Shown here: in pieces, positions 17,334-25,263 of the stretch | Layout of the letters: each line of letters starts with the position of its first letter | Numbering within the stretch: the stretch's first letter is position 1 | Assembly: GCF_040530035.1 (NCBI RefSeq) | Contig: NZ_JBEWCD010000001.1 | Coordinates: 1,984,001 to 2,048,000 of the forward strand | Direction: 5' to 3' | Length of the DNA: 64,000 bases | Source: Roseibium sp. HPY-6 | GTDB lineage: Bacteria > Pseudomonadota > Alphaproteobacteria > Rhizobiales > Stappiaceae | Notes under the pieces: generated by a model | Told to the model about the DNA's origin: nothing | Database searches by the model: none | The model's input: the letters and a program-made list of their open reading frames with translations, nothing else | Made by a program: the position numbers and the translations under genes

Positions 17334-17534
17334 TTAGAACCGGGCGCTGTCGAAGTAGGCGCGCGTGTGCGCGGTGTCCTGCATCTTGTCGGATGCCGGA
17401 TCGACTTCCGCAGCCTGCACTGTTCCGGATACCGCAGTAGCAGCCACGGCGACCGGGGCTGATAGAGCAGCCAGCTTCAGGAAATCCCGTCGGCCGGACC
17501 CTCTCTCGGGCACCGTTTGATCGGGTTTTTTCAT
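17334..17534 (-). CDS. Formate dehydrogenase region TAT-target peptide
   Basis: A 66-residue peptide with a twin-arginine motif (GRRDFLKLAAL) and a hydrophobic signal region ending VQAAEVD. Such tiny Tat-targeted proteins regularly precede the FDH alpha gene and have their own family name (formate dehydrogenase region TAT target). The mature part is only about 25 residues. A strong AGGAGG precedes the ATG. Its function is unknown; export or maturation help for FdhA is a common guess. Confidence 0.88.
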   Translation of the reverse strand: MKKPDQTVPERGSGRRDFLKLAALSAPVAVAATAVSGTVQAAEVDPASDKMQDTAHTRAYFDSARF

Positions 17535-17592
17535 CGTTGCAATCCTCCTCTCCTTGCAGCGGCTGGCAGCCGCCTAAATTGCCAACGTGAAC

Positions 17593-18201
17593 CTAGTTGG
17601 GCAGCATGCCGAAAGCTTCGGCCTCGATCTCCATGAATTGCCGCCCTAATGCGCCAACAGCCCCGTAAAACACGGAGCTCTTGGAAGCTTCGAGATCAGA
17701 GAAAAAGTGTATCGCCCACGGCTCGATGTGAGCCTGGAAGAACTGTTTTTGTTCGGCAACCGATGTCACGGTGCCGAACCGGCCAACGATTAGGCCGGCC
17801 ATCATTTCCATGAGCGACGCGATATTATCTTCCGGCTCTTTCTGGCCGTCCGCGCGGCCAATGCCCCGCTTCGCCATTTCGCTGCGCAGGTTTGCGAGCG
17901 GCTTTTCATTAAGAAACCCGGTAAGATAGTGACTTGCGTAGGGAAGAAGCTCGCCGCGCCCGAGACCGACGAACAGCGCGTTGAACTCACGCTCCGCTGT
18001 TTCTGAAGATGTTACGGAAGCGACTTTGGAGATTAGGCCGAGCGCACGACCGAGCGACGTCTCGTCTCCCTTGAGATCCGAAACCTGCTTGAGTAGCGCG
18101 GCATCGGCTGGCTTTACCAGCAGAAGACCTAGAAAATCATAGAGTTCCGATCGAGCCCGATCCTCCGGGTCGATCACATATTCCGTCACCACAGCGGACA
18201 T
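17593..18201 (-). CDS. TorD/DmsD-family FDH maturation chaperone
   Basis: A 202-residue all-helical chaperone. The segments EREFNALFVGLGRGELLPYAS and FFQAHIEPWAIHFFSDLEA are typical of TorD-family proteins that bind the Tat signal of molybdo/tungsto-enzymes until cofactor insertion is finished. I chose ATG 18201 because GGAGG lies about 10 nt upstream; an in-frame ATG at 18252 has no ribosome site and would add 17 residues. It sits immediately upstream of the Tat peptide and fdhA, its presumed client. Confidence 0.85.
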   Translation of the reverse strand: MSAVVTEYVIDPEDRARSELYDFLGLLLVKPADAALLKQVSDLKGDETSLGRALGLISKVASVTSSETAEREFNALFVGLGRGELLPYASHYLTGFLNEKPLANLRSEMAKRGIGRADGQKEPEDNIASLMEMMAGLIVGRFGTVTSVAEQKQFFQAHIEPWAIHFFSDLEASKSSVFYGAVGALGRQFMEIEAEAFGMLPN

Positions 18202-18273
18202 CCGCGATGTTCCTCCCTCAAGCGCGGTTCCAGTCTCGTTATTTTTCTTCATCTTACATAGACGACTTTAGTA

Positions 18274-18954
18274 CTACGAATAATCAAAACGCAAGCGTCG
18301 TCTTGTAACCTGAAGATTAGGGTCAACTTTGTCAGGGTTGGCTTCTTGTGATTCCGATGGGTTTTCGTGCTTTTCATTAGATTGCACGACTTCATCAGCT
18401 TGCGTCAATTGAACAGATGCCGATTCACTTTCAACATATTCATTGTGCGGCGCAATATATTCTTCCGAATTCTCGACTATTGTTTCTTCGACAACAGATC
18501 CGCGAACAATTTCTTCGCTCAATTCAGCCTTTTCGACGACTTCCGCCTCTTCGTCAGCAAACTGCTCAAGCATGCCTTTGCCGATTTTGTAGACCGTTTG
18601 CAGATTATCGATGACCATCGCGGCATCGGTGTAATCCTCACCGTAGTCGACCAACCCGTCGACATTCGCGAGAACCGGATTCATGCCCCAGAGCCGGCGC
18701 AGCGCTCGTCGCCTGATTCGTTCGGGCACGGTCGCCGACAAAAACCCGGAAAAGTCATCATCCTTTGTCAGTGTATCGGGATCGGGCAATTCAAGTTCTT
18801 CGAGGATTTCCTGATCGGTTTTCTCCTCCAGCCCCGCGCGCTCTTCAGCCGCAGCAACAGCTTCCTTTTCTGCCTGCTCTGCTTCTTCTGCCTTGCGAAC
18901 GGCGGCCTTGCGCCTCGACCAGAAATCTGTGCCTTCGCCGTCTGCCCCGCTCAT
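18274..18954 (-). CDS. DUF3306 domain protein
   Basis: A 226-residue protein. An N-terminal lysine/glutamate/alanine-rich probable coiled coil (FWSRRKAAVRKAEEAEQAEK) is followed by the DUF3306 core: FSGFLSATVPERIRRRALRR, LWGMNPVLANVDGLVDY and GEDYTDAAM. The C-terminal 80 residues are acidic and low-complexity. DUF3306 genes are found almost only beside formate dehydrogenase operons and are presumed maturation factors. The start overlaps the DUF3305 stop (ATGA). Confidence 0.88.
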   Translation of the reverse strand: MSGADGEGTDFWSRRKAAVRKAEEAEQAEKEAVAAAEERAGLEEKTDQEILEELELPDPDTLTKDDDFSGFLSATVPERIRRRALRRLWGMNPVLANVDGLVDYGEDYTDAAMVIDNLQTVYKIGKGMLEQFADEEAEVVEKAELSEEIVRGSVVEETIVENSEEYIAPHNEYVESESASVQLTQADEVVQSNEKHENPSESQEANPDKVDPNLQVTRRRLRFDYS

Positions 18955-19520
18955 TGCAGCGTATCCTTGGGTTTTCGTCCCGGCGCCCGATAGACGTCGC
19001 TGACCTGCCGGATGCGGGCATCGCCAATGCCATCTTCCTTGAGGTCGATCCGCTTCTTGTCCCTCTTGCGCTTGATGAAGATTTCATCCTCGTGATGCTG
19101 CTCTACAAACTCCCGTATCCAGGCGATGAGGCCCGGCGGCATGGGAACCTTTTCAACCATAACGTCGCTCGTATCGGCATAGTCCTGCCCCTCATAGGCA
19201 GACGCCGTCAATAGAAGCACATCCATCGGCACATCCCGTCCGACCTCTTCAGAAGGACGCATGACGACATAAATGGACGGCACCTTGTCGGAGAGCGCTG
19301 TCAGGTAGGCTTCGGTATCGGTGCGATGAAGTTCAAGGTTCAAGGTCGCTGCATGATATTCAACGGCCTCGCCTTCTTCACGCAGCACGGTCCAATCGGC
19401 GTCCTTTGCTCCTGGGAGAAGAGAGACCGGCCGCCAGCTCCATTTTTGCCAGCGCGTAACACCAGGCAATCTTCTCACCACGACACCGACGGGGATCGCC
19501 CGCATTCTTTCGCTTGCCAC
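18951..19520 (-). CDS. DUF3305 domain protein
   Basis: A 189-residue protein (VASERMRAIPVGVVVRRLPG...) with the WQKWSWRPVSLLPGA and LELHRTDTEAYLTAL segments that mark DUF3305. It is the first gene of the minus-strand FDH operon and is always paired with DUF3306. The GTG at 19520 has a GGGAGGA site 9 nt upstream and is preferred; ATG 19505 is the alternative. An upstream extension to 19595 would run through the inverted repeat at 19561-19586 and is unlikely. Role in FDH assembly is inferred from gene association. Confidence 0.82.
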   Translation of the reverse strand: MASERMRAIPVGVVVRRLPGVTRWQKWSWRPVSLLPGAKDADWTVLREEGEAVEYHAATLNLELHRTDTEAYLTALSDKVPSIYVVMRPSEEVGRDVPMDVLLLTASAYEGQDYADTSDVMVEKVPMPPGLIAWIREFVEQHHEDEIFIKRKRDKKRIDLKEDGIGDARIRQVSDVYRAPGRKPKDTLQ

Positions 19521-19560
19521 TGCGGACCATCCTCCCACCCGCGCCTTATGAAGTATTCTT

Positions 19561-19586
19561 TTGCTACAGCCTACATGCTGTAGCAA
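19561..19586. promoter_or_regulatory. Perfect palindromic operator between the divergent FDH transcription units
   Basis: TTGCTACAGC-CTACAT-GCTGTAGCAA is a perfect 10-bp inverted repeat with a 6-nt spacer. It sits 41 bp before the DUF3305 start and 134 bp before the polyferredoxin start, where one regulator could control both arms of the formate dehydrogenase region. It is not followed by a T tract, so it is not a terminator. No regulator gene lies beside it. Confidence 0.7.
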
Positions 19587-19719
19587 CGCGGACAAAATTC
19601 AAGCCCCGCGGAAGTCGAACTTGACCTTGTGCGTCATACGCCCTTGTTATGTGATCTTGGAACGCGCGAATCTGGAGCGAATACTGGAGCGCGTTGTTCA
19701 GGGAGAGGACGCGCTTAGA

Positions 19720-21687
19720 ATGACAGACACCAAGCTTCTGCTTTGCGATTGCCGCAAAAGCCAGGCAATCGATTCGCAGCAACTGCAAGATGTGACGGGT
19801 ATTTCCTGCTCGAGGGTCCACACCGAACTCTGCAGAGCGGAAGCGACAATTGCAGAAGAAGCGCTTCAGGCGGGCAATGTCCTGATCGCCTGTACGCAGG
19901 AACGAAGCTTCTTTCAGGAAATAGCGGCAGACCTGGATGCCGAAGATCCGGCCTTCATAGACCTTCGTGATCGTGCCGGCTGGACAGAGGGATCGGGATC
20001 AACCTCGCCCAAAATGGCCGCTCTCATCGCGGAAGCGCTCCTTCCGGCACCGGGCGAAAAGGTTGTCGATGTGGTCTCGGAGGGCACCTGCATAATCATT
20101 GGTGAAACAGGAGACGCGATCGCGGCCGCAGAGCATCTGTGCGACATGCTGAGCGTAACCGTCCTCTTGGCGCCTGAAGCGGAATTGCCGGTTTCGGACT
20201 ATCGCCGCTATGACATCGTGCGTGGACGCATGAAGTCGGCGACGGGTTCGCTTGGCCAGTTCAAGGTAGCGTTCGATGCCCTCCAGGAGCGTATTCCAGG
20301 TGGCCGGGGCGCGTTCAATTGGACTGAACCGCGCAACGGCGGCCGGACCGAATGCGACATCCTCATCGATTTCCGGCGCGCATCCCAACCGCTCTTTCCG
20401 GCTCCCGAAAAGAGGGAGGGTTATTTGCGTGCCGATCCGGGAAACATGGAGGCCCGCACGAAAACCCTGCTGGAGGCGTCACAGCTTACCGGCACGTTCG
20501 AAAAGCCGATCTACGTTAAACAGAACGAAGGGCTGTGCGCTCATTCAAGGGCGCAGAAAACCGGCTGCACGCGCTGCCTGGACCTGTGCCCGACCGGCGC
20601 GATTACCCCGGCCGGTGACCATGTTGCTGTTGACGCGATGATCTGTGCCGGATGCGGTAGCTGCGCATCCGTCTGTCCCTCTGGCGCGATCACCTATGAC
20701 GCGCCGCCACCGGAACACGTCTTCAAAAGGCTTCAGACCCTCGGCGCAACCTGGCGCAAACTCAGTGCCGCTCCGCCGCATTTGCTGGTTCATGACGCAA
20801 AGCACGGGCTTGACCTCATCCGCCTGAGCGCCCGCTACGGCAAGGGCCTTCCTTTGGATGTCATACCCATGGAAGTAACTGCGCTTGCAGGTTTCGGGCA
20901 CGCGGAAATGCTCGCGGCGCTGGCGAGCGGGTTCCAGTCCGTAACGGTTCTTCTTGCACCTGAGACAGAACGGGACGGCCTCCCTTTTCAGACAGACCTT
21001 GCAAACGCAATTGCTGGCGATGACCTCGTCAGGCTGATCGAGCCTGTCGATCCCGATCAGCTCGACGAGCTTCTTGCGGTTGAAACCCAGACAGGCCTCA
21101 CCGTGCAACCCATCCTTCCGCTTGGTTCCCGCAGACAGATCACGCGCCTGGCCGCAAAGGCGCTGAACGATGCTGCCGAGCCGGTCCCGTTGCCTGCAGG
21201 TGCCCCCTATGGTGCCGTCAGTCTAAACCTGGACAGCTGCACCCTCTGCCTCTCTTGTGTCTCCCTTTGCCCGTCAGGTGCCTTGAAAGAAAACCCTGAT
21301 ATGCCGCAATTGCGGTTCCAGGAAGACGCCTGTCTCCAATGCGGTATCTGCACGACCATCTGCCCTGAAAGTGCGCTCACGCTCGAACCACGCCTAAACC
21401 TGTCGGACGATGCGCTCACGCCGAAGGTTCTGAAAGAAGAAGAACCGTTCAAATGCATTGAATGTGGCAAACCGTTCGGCGTGCGCTCGATGGTCGAACG
21501 GATGACCGAAAAGCTGGCCGGAAAGCACGGCATGTTCCAGGACAACAAGGCGGCCAAGCTTATCCAGATGTGTGACGATTGCCGCGTCAACGCGGTCTAC
21601 CACTCTGAGAACAATCCTTTCGCCATGGGCGAGCGGCCCGCCGTACGCACCACCGACGACTACATCAGCAAGCGGCGCGACCATTGA
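19720..21687 (+). CDS. Multi-[4Fe-4S] polyferredoxin of the FDH region
   Basis: A 655-residue cytoplasmic iron-sulfur protein. The N-terminal half includes a nucleotide-binding-like region (GTCIIIGETGDAIAAAEHL). Ferredoxin motifs follow at CTRCLDLCPTG and CAGCGSCASVCPSG (about 288-325), then CTLCLSCVSLCPSG and CLQCGICTTICPES (about 510-560), and the C-terminus has CIECGKPFG and CDDCR. Homologues stand next to DUF3305/3306-type FDH operons. It could supply electrons or sulfur for cofactor maturation, or link FDH to other cytoplasmic carriers (inference). The ATG at 19720 follows a GGGAGAGG site; an upstream start in the operator is rejected. Confidence 0.85.
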   Translation: MTDTKLLLCDCRKSQAIDSQQLQDVTGISCSRVHTELCRAEATIAEEALQAGNVLIACTQERSFFQEIAADLDAEDPAFIDLRDRAGWTEGSGSTSPKMAALIAEALLPAPGEKVVDVVSEGTCIIIGETGDAIAAAEHLCDMLSVTVLLAPEAELPVSDYRRYDIVRGRMKSATGSLGQFKVAFDALQERIPGGRGAFNWTEPRNGGRTECDILIDFRRASQPLFPAPEKREGYLRADPGNMEARTKTLLEASQLTGTFEKPIYVKQNEGLCAHSRAQKTGCTRCLDLCPTGAITPAGDHVAVDAMICAGCGSCASVCPSGAITYDAPPPEHVFKRLQTLGATWRKLSAAPPHLLVHDAKHGLDLIRLSARYGKGLPLDVIPMEVTALAGFGHAEMLAALASGFQSVTVLLAPETERDGLPFQTDLANAIAGDDLVRLIEPVDPDQLDELLAVETQTGLTVQPILPLGSRRQITRLAAKALNDAAEPVPLPAGAPYGAVSLNLDSCTLCLSCVSLCPSGALKENPDMPQLRFQEDACLQCGICTTICPESALTLEPRLNLSDDALTPKVLKEEEPFKCIECGKPFGVRSMVERMTEKLAGKHGMFQDNKAAKLIQMCDDCRVNAVYHSENNPFAMGERPAVRTTDDYISKRRDH

Positions 21688-21703
21688 ACATCGCGCCACA
21701 TCA

Positions 21704-22468
21704 TCACTGGTACTGGATCGGTGCGCCGAGATCAGCCGGCGGAATGCGCGAGACGAACGCCAGAATGGCATCAAGCTCGTCCAGCGTGATTTCCAACGGG
21801 GTGATCGGTGACGGCCGACTGATATGGAACGGCTCTGTCACGCCTTCGACCTGTGTGAAGGACGGGTGCGGATTGAGCGCGAAGAACGCTTCGAAACGTG
21901 CCCGCCAGTCGGAAAAACTGCGCATTACGGCAAAGGACGGTGAAGAGCCGATCGTTGTCAGCCGGGTGGCCTCATTGACCATGTGGCAGCGTCCGCAGTG
22001 GACAACGGCCAACTTCTCGCCCGAGACAACGTCTCCGGAAATCGCCTCAGAAACCACTTCTTTCGGTTTTGCGGTAGCTGCAACGAAAACTTCGCCGTTG
22101 TCCGGCTTGAACGAGGCGATTGTCTTTCTGCCGACATCGCCTGTCAGCCAGTCCTCAAAACGTGCAACATGCTCGTTTCCTGCATCCGACACTGCAAAGA
22201 ACCAGTCCTTGCCGGCGCCCGAAAACACGGGGGTTTTGGTCTGCAACGCCGAAAAAGCAGCCTCAGCCGCAGCGGTTTCCGGAACGATTTCAATCCGGAT
22301 GCCGGTCTTCAGCGAAAACCGTGGCAACAGATGTTTCAAGAACCCGGACGCAACAAGATCGTCCGGCGCGCTCAAACGAAACGTCTTGGCAAGTGCCTCG
22401 CCCGTCGCGCCCGGCCCTGCGACAAGAAACAGTCCAAACAGGACTGCAAACATAATACGGCAGCACAC
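21704..22468 (-). CDS. Shrunken TupA-like domain fused to cytochrome c
   Basis: A 254-residue exported protein. After a signal sequence (about 1-27), residues 30-62 (FRLSAPDDLVASGFLKHLLP onward) match the N-terminus of the nearby TupA (SGLFEHLLPAFQEKTGI). Residues 103-130 (FEDWLTGDVGRKTIASF) match the TupA C-terminus (FIDWLLSKEGQRSISNF). Most of the middle of a binding protein is missing, as is the STTST anion motif. A class I cytochrome c follows, with CGRCH at 158-162. GTG 22468 is preferred (GGGAGG 5 nt upstream). It lies convergent to the polyferredoxin and within the FDH region, so it may be a periplasmic electron acceptor or sensor. Confidence 0.75.
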   Translation of the reverse strand: MCCRIMFAVLFGLFLVAGPGATGEALAKTFRLSAPDDLVASGFLKHLLPRFSLKTGIRIEIVPETAAAEAAFSALQTKTPVFSGAGKDWFFAVSDAGNEHVARFEDWLTGDVGRKTIASFKPDNGEVFVAATAKPKEVVSEAISGDVVSGEKLAVVHCGRCHMVNEATRLTTIGSSPSFAVMRSFSDWRARFEAFFALNPHPSFTQVEGVTEPFHISRPSPITPLEITLDELDAILAFVSRIPPADLGAPIQYQ

Positions 22469-22560
22469 GCGCTCCTCCCTCACGATGCTGACAAAACACG
22501 TTAGGTTAGGGGCGAAATCCTCGTGCCGTCAATTCACACAATGCTCAGAGGGAGGTTAAG

Positions 22561-22749
22561 ATGAGTGACGAATTCAATATGTCCATGCGAAAATTTCTGA
22601 AACAGGTTGGTGTCACGTCCCAGCAGGCGATTGAGGAAGCGGTCCGAAACGCAGGGCCTTCGGAGGGCAAAAAATATAAGGTCAAGGCTGTGGTCACGAT
22701 TGAAGAAATCGGCCTGGAGCATGAAGTGAACGGCGAGATCGAGGGGTAA
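22561..22749 (+). CDS. DUF6494 family small protein
   Basis: A 62-residue protein (MSDEFNMSMRKFLKQVGVTS...) matching the small DUF6494 family as I remember it. It has a helical N-terminal half (FLKQVGVTSQQAIEEAVRNA) and a beta C-terminal half (KVKAVVTIEEIGLEHEVNGE). GGGAGG precedes the ATG. It starts the plus-strand gene group with the Mrp ATPase and is regularly found in FDH neighbourhoods. Its function is unknown. Confidence 0.8.
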   Translation: MSDEFNMSMRKFLKQVGVTSQQAIEEAVRNAGPSEGKKYKVKAVVTIEEIGLEHEVNGEIEG

Positions 22750-22756
22750 TCCGGAC

Positions 22757-23848
22757 GTGTCCGTGACGCGCGAAACTGTTCTCAACAAACTGAAATCCGT
22801 CAAGGATCCAACGACCGGCGAGGATATTGTTTCCTCAGGCATGGTCCGCGCTCTCCAGATTGGCGACGGAAACATTCGCTTCGTGATGGAGATCGACGCA
22901 AGCCGCATGAGCGACATGGAAGCTCTTAAAGATGAGGCCGAATCGTCCCTGTCACAGCTCGATGGTGCCGGGACAGTGCAGATCATCCTGACGGCGCATT
23001 CCGAAAAAGCCGCTGAACCGGTAAAGCCGAGCGAACCGACCCCGATCAGGCCCCGCCCGGCACCTCCTGGCAGTTCCGGCCCGCAGAAGGTCCCCGGTAT
23101 TGACCGGATCATCGCTGTTGCCTCCGGAAAGGGCGGTGTTGGCAAGTCGACGGTTGCCGCCAACCTGGCATGTGCCCTTGCCGCTGAAGGCCGAAGGGTC
23201 GGATTGCTGGATGCGGACGTTTATGGCCCCTCGCAGCCGAAAATGCTTGGCATCTCCGGCCGGCCGACCTCCCCCGACGGGCAGATGATTCTGCCGCTGC
23301 GCAACCATGGCGTCACCATGATTTCCATCGGGTTGATGACCACCGGCGACAAGGCTGTTGTCTGGCGCGGACCGATGCTGATGGGCGCTCTGCAGCAGAT
23401 GATGGGTCAGGTGCAATGGGGGGCGCTCGATGTTCTGATTGTCGACCTGCCGCCCGGCACCGGCGACGTTCAGATGACCCTTTCACAGAAATTCATCGTC
23501 GACGGTGCAATTATCGTCTCAACGCCCCAGGACGTTGCGCTGCTCGACGCGCGCAAGGGCATCGACATGTTCCAGCAGATGCAGGTCCCCATCATCGGCA
23601 TGATCGAGAACATGTCGACGCATATCTGCTCCAAGTGCGGTCACGAGGAACATGTTTTCGGCCATGGCGGCGTCGGTGCTGAAGCCGAAAAACTCGGTGT
23701 CCCGCTGCTTGCGGAAGTGCCGCTGCACCTGAACATCCGCCTTGCCGGAGATGGCGGCACGCCGATTGCCGTGGAAACACCGGACGCACCTGAAGCAAAG
23801 GTTTTCGGAAAACTGGCGAAAACACTCGTTGCGGAGGGACATGCGTGA
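22757..23848 (+). CDS. mrp: Mrp/ApbC-type iron-sulfur cluster carrier ATPase
   Basis: A 363-residue P-loop NTPase. An N-terminal MIP18/DUF59 domain (about 1-80) is followed by a deviant Walker A GKGGVGKST, the switch motif VDLPPGTGD, and a C-terminal CSKCG pair (MSTHICSKCGHEEHVFG) that holds a bridging [4Fe-4S] cluster in Mrp/NBP35 dimers. It carries or inserts iron-sulfur clusters. The GTG start lies 7 nt after the DUF6494 stop. Placement in this cluster suggests service to the many Fe-S clusters of the FDH proteins. Confidence 0.93.
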   Translation: MSVTRETVLNKLKSVKDPTTGEDIVSSGMVRALQIGDGNIRFVMEIDASRMSDMEALKDEAESSLSQLDGAGTVQIILTAHSEKAAEPVKPSEPTPIRPRPAPPGSSGPQKVPGIDRIIAVASGKGGVGKSTVAANLACALAAEGRRVGLLDADVYGPSQPKMLGISGRPTSPDGQMILPLRNHGVTMISIGLMTTGDKAVVWRGPMLMGALQQMMGQVQWGALDVLIVDLPPGTGDVQMTLSQKFIVDGAIIVSTPQDVALLDARKGIDMFQQMQVPIIGMIENMSTHICSKCGHEEHVFGHGGVGAEAEKLGVPLLAEVPLHLNIRLAGDGGTPIAVETPDAPEAKVFGKLAKTLVAEGHA

Positions 23849-24546
23849 GCGATTTGCAGTTCCCGCCGATGTTTCAGGGAGAGGCGCTTTCCGGCGCTGC
23901 CGATCCGTTCGAGCGCGCTCTAGCGCTTGCTCTTGCCGGCACTGACGCGGGAACGGTGGTCTACAATTCAAAAGGCGACACTTTGAAGGCCAGCCTCATC
24001 TTCGCTCCTGAGGTCCGTCTCGAAGAGGCTGTCGCAACGCTGCCGGTCTGCGCGCTTGGTTTTCAGGCAGCCCTTGGAGCGCTCGCCCCACCCGAGGTTG
24101 CGGTTCATCTGGAATGGGACGGGACGATCCTGGTCAACGGCGCGGTGTGCGGGCGGATGCGCATGAAGGCATCCACTTCCAACCCGGACGAAATCCCGGA
24201 CTGGCTCGTGCTTGGCCTTGAACTCAACATGACGAGTTCACAGGAAAATCCGGGCGTCGACGCCAATATCACCTATCTTTCCGAAGAAGGCTGTGCGGAA
24301 ATCACGTCCGAGAACTTTCTGGAGGCCTGGGTGCGTCACAGTCTTTACTGGATCAACAGGTGGCTGGATGAAGGCCTGCGCCCTGTCCATGCCGACTGGC
24401 GCGGTCTTGTGCCCAAACTCGGCGAACCGGTTGAAATCGACGGACGGTCTGGAACATTTGTCGGTGTGGATGAGAATTTCGGGATGCTGCTCAGAACCGG
24501 GGAAGAGACGAACCTGATCCCGCTGTCGAGCCGATTGGAGACTTGA
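23845..24546 (+). CDS. Biotin/lipoate protein ligase-like protein (DUF4444-type), probably non-catalytic
   Basis: A 233-residue protein overlapping the Mrp stop by 4 nt. The central strand pattern VHLEWDGTILVNGAVCGRM resembles the KWPND...K.(G) region of biotin protein ligases. The N-terminal GRGR-type ATP-binding motif and the catalytic lysine are not visible, and a C-terminal SH3-like segment (GLVPKLGEPVEIDGRSGTFV) is present. I recall family annotation as biotin/lipoate A/B ligase with a DUF4444 domain in FDH clusters. Protein modification in the FDH pathway is conceivable, but catalysis is doubtful. Confidence 0.7.
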   Translation: MSDLQFPPMFQGEALSGAADPFERALALALAGTDAGTVVYNSKGDTLKASLIFAPEVRLEEAVATLPVCALGFQAALGALAPPEVAVHLEWDGTILVNGAVCGRMRMKASTSNPDEIPDWLVLGLELNMTSSQENPGVDANITYLSEEGCAEITSENFLEAWVRHSLYWINRWLDEGLRPVHADWRGLVPKLGEPVEIDGRSGTFVGVDENFGMLLRTGEETNLIPLSSRLET

Positions 24547-24550
24547 ACTC

Positions 24551-25027
24551 ATGAAACTTGCCCGTGCGATCCACATGGATGACAGCGATCGCAATGTCTA
24601 TTTTTCTCCCGCGCGCACAGGCGAATGGTGCCTGTCAGGCGGATTTGAATTCTCCGATTGGACGGAGGCCGACCTTGTCGGCAAAGCGCGCCAGGCCTTT
24701 GCAAATGGTTGGCTGGGTCTGGAAACCTTTGGCCGGGTGACCTTCGTTGCCATCACACCGATCGAGGAATCCGAATTCTCCAGCCTTGTCGACCGGCTTG
24801 CGCAGCATTTCGTGGATGTTTACGGCGCTCCCTCCGTGGACGCGGCGCGCGGCGTCGCCGAAGACGAACTCCGCTATATGGCTGACCTTTGTTCCGAGCA
24901 CGATGAGAACATGCTGCTCGCCGTCCACCGGGAACTCTCTGAAGAAGGCGTCAAGGAGAGCTACAGCGCCATCGAATCTCCCGCGGCGGAATTGGATCTG
25001 GTGGCAATGCATGGGGACATGCAGTGA
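24551..25027 (+). CDS. DUF6505 family protein
   Basis: A 158-residue acidic protein (MKLARAIHMDDSDRNVYF...) that I assign to DUF6505 from memory. Conserved-looking parts are ARTGEWCLSGGFEF and GLETFGRVTFVAI. No catalytic motif is visible. It follows the ligase-like gene by 4 nt and ends the FDH accessory group on this strand. Function unknown; association with FDH genes is the only clue. Confidence 0.72.
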   Translation: MKLARAIHMDDSDRNVYFSPARTGEWCLSGGFEFSDWTEADLVGKARQAFANGWLGLETFGRVTFVAITPIEESEFSSLVDRLAQHFVDVYGAPSVDAARGVAEDELRYMADLCSEHDENMLLAVHRELSEEGVKESYSAIESPAAELDLVAMHGDMQ

Positions 25028-25209
25028 ATGGCAACACGTCCATTGCGCCAAAACACCCGATAACATGAGCGCAAGTTACCCGCGCTTGCGTTGCCCTGCG
25101 CACCTGAATAGTGTCTTGGGCAGGATTAGAAACATGACTATGAAATTCGACATCGTGGTGAGAAACAGGCGCGTGGAACGATAGCGGCGACCCCTGCCGT
25201 TTTCCATGT

Positions 25210-25239
25210 GCCCCCGGCTTCTTACCGGGGGCTTTTTTT
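25210..25239 (+). terminator. Rho-independent terminator
   Basis: GCCCCCGG-CTTCTTA-CCGGGGGC (8-bp GC stem, 25210-25217 and 25225-25232) is followed by seven T residues. It lies 180 bp downstream of the DUF6505 gene. A 16-codon open frame (ATG at 25135) lies just before it. Confidence 0.9.
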
Positions 25240-25263
25240 GACCCATGGCATTTCGAGAAACCC

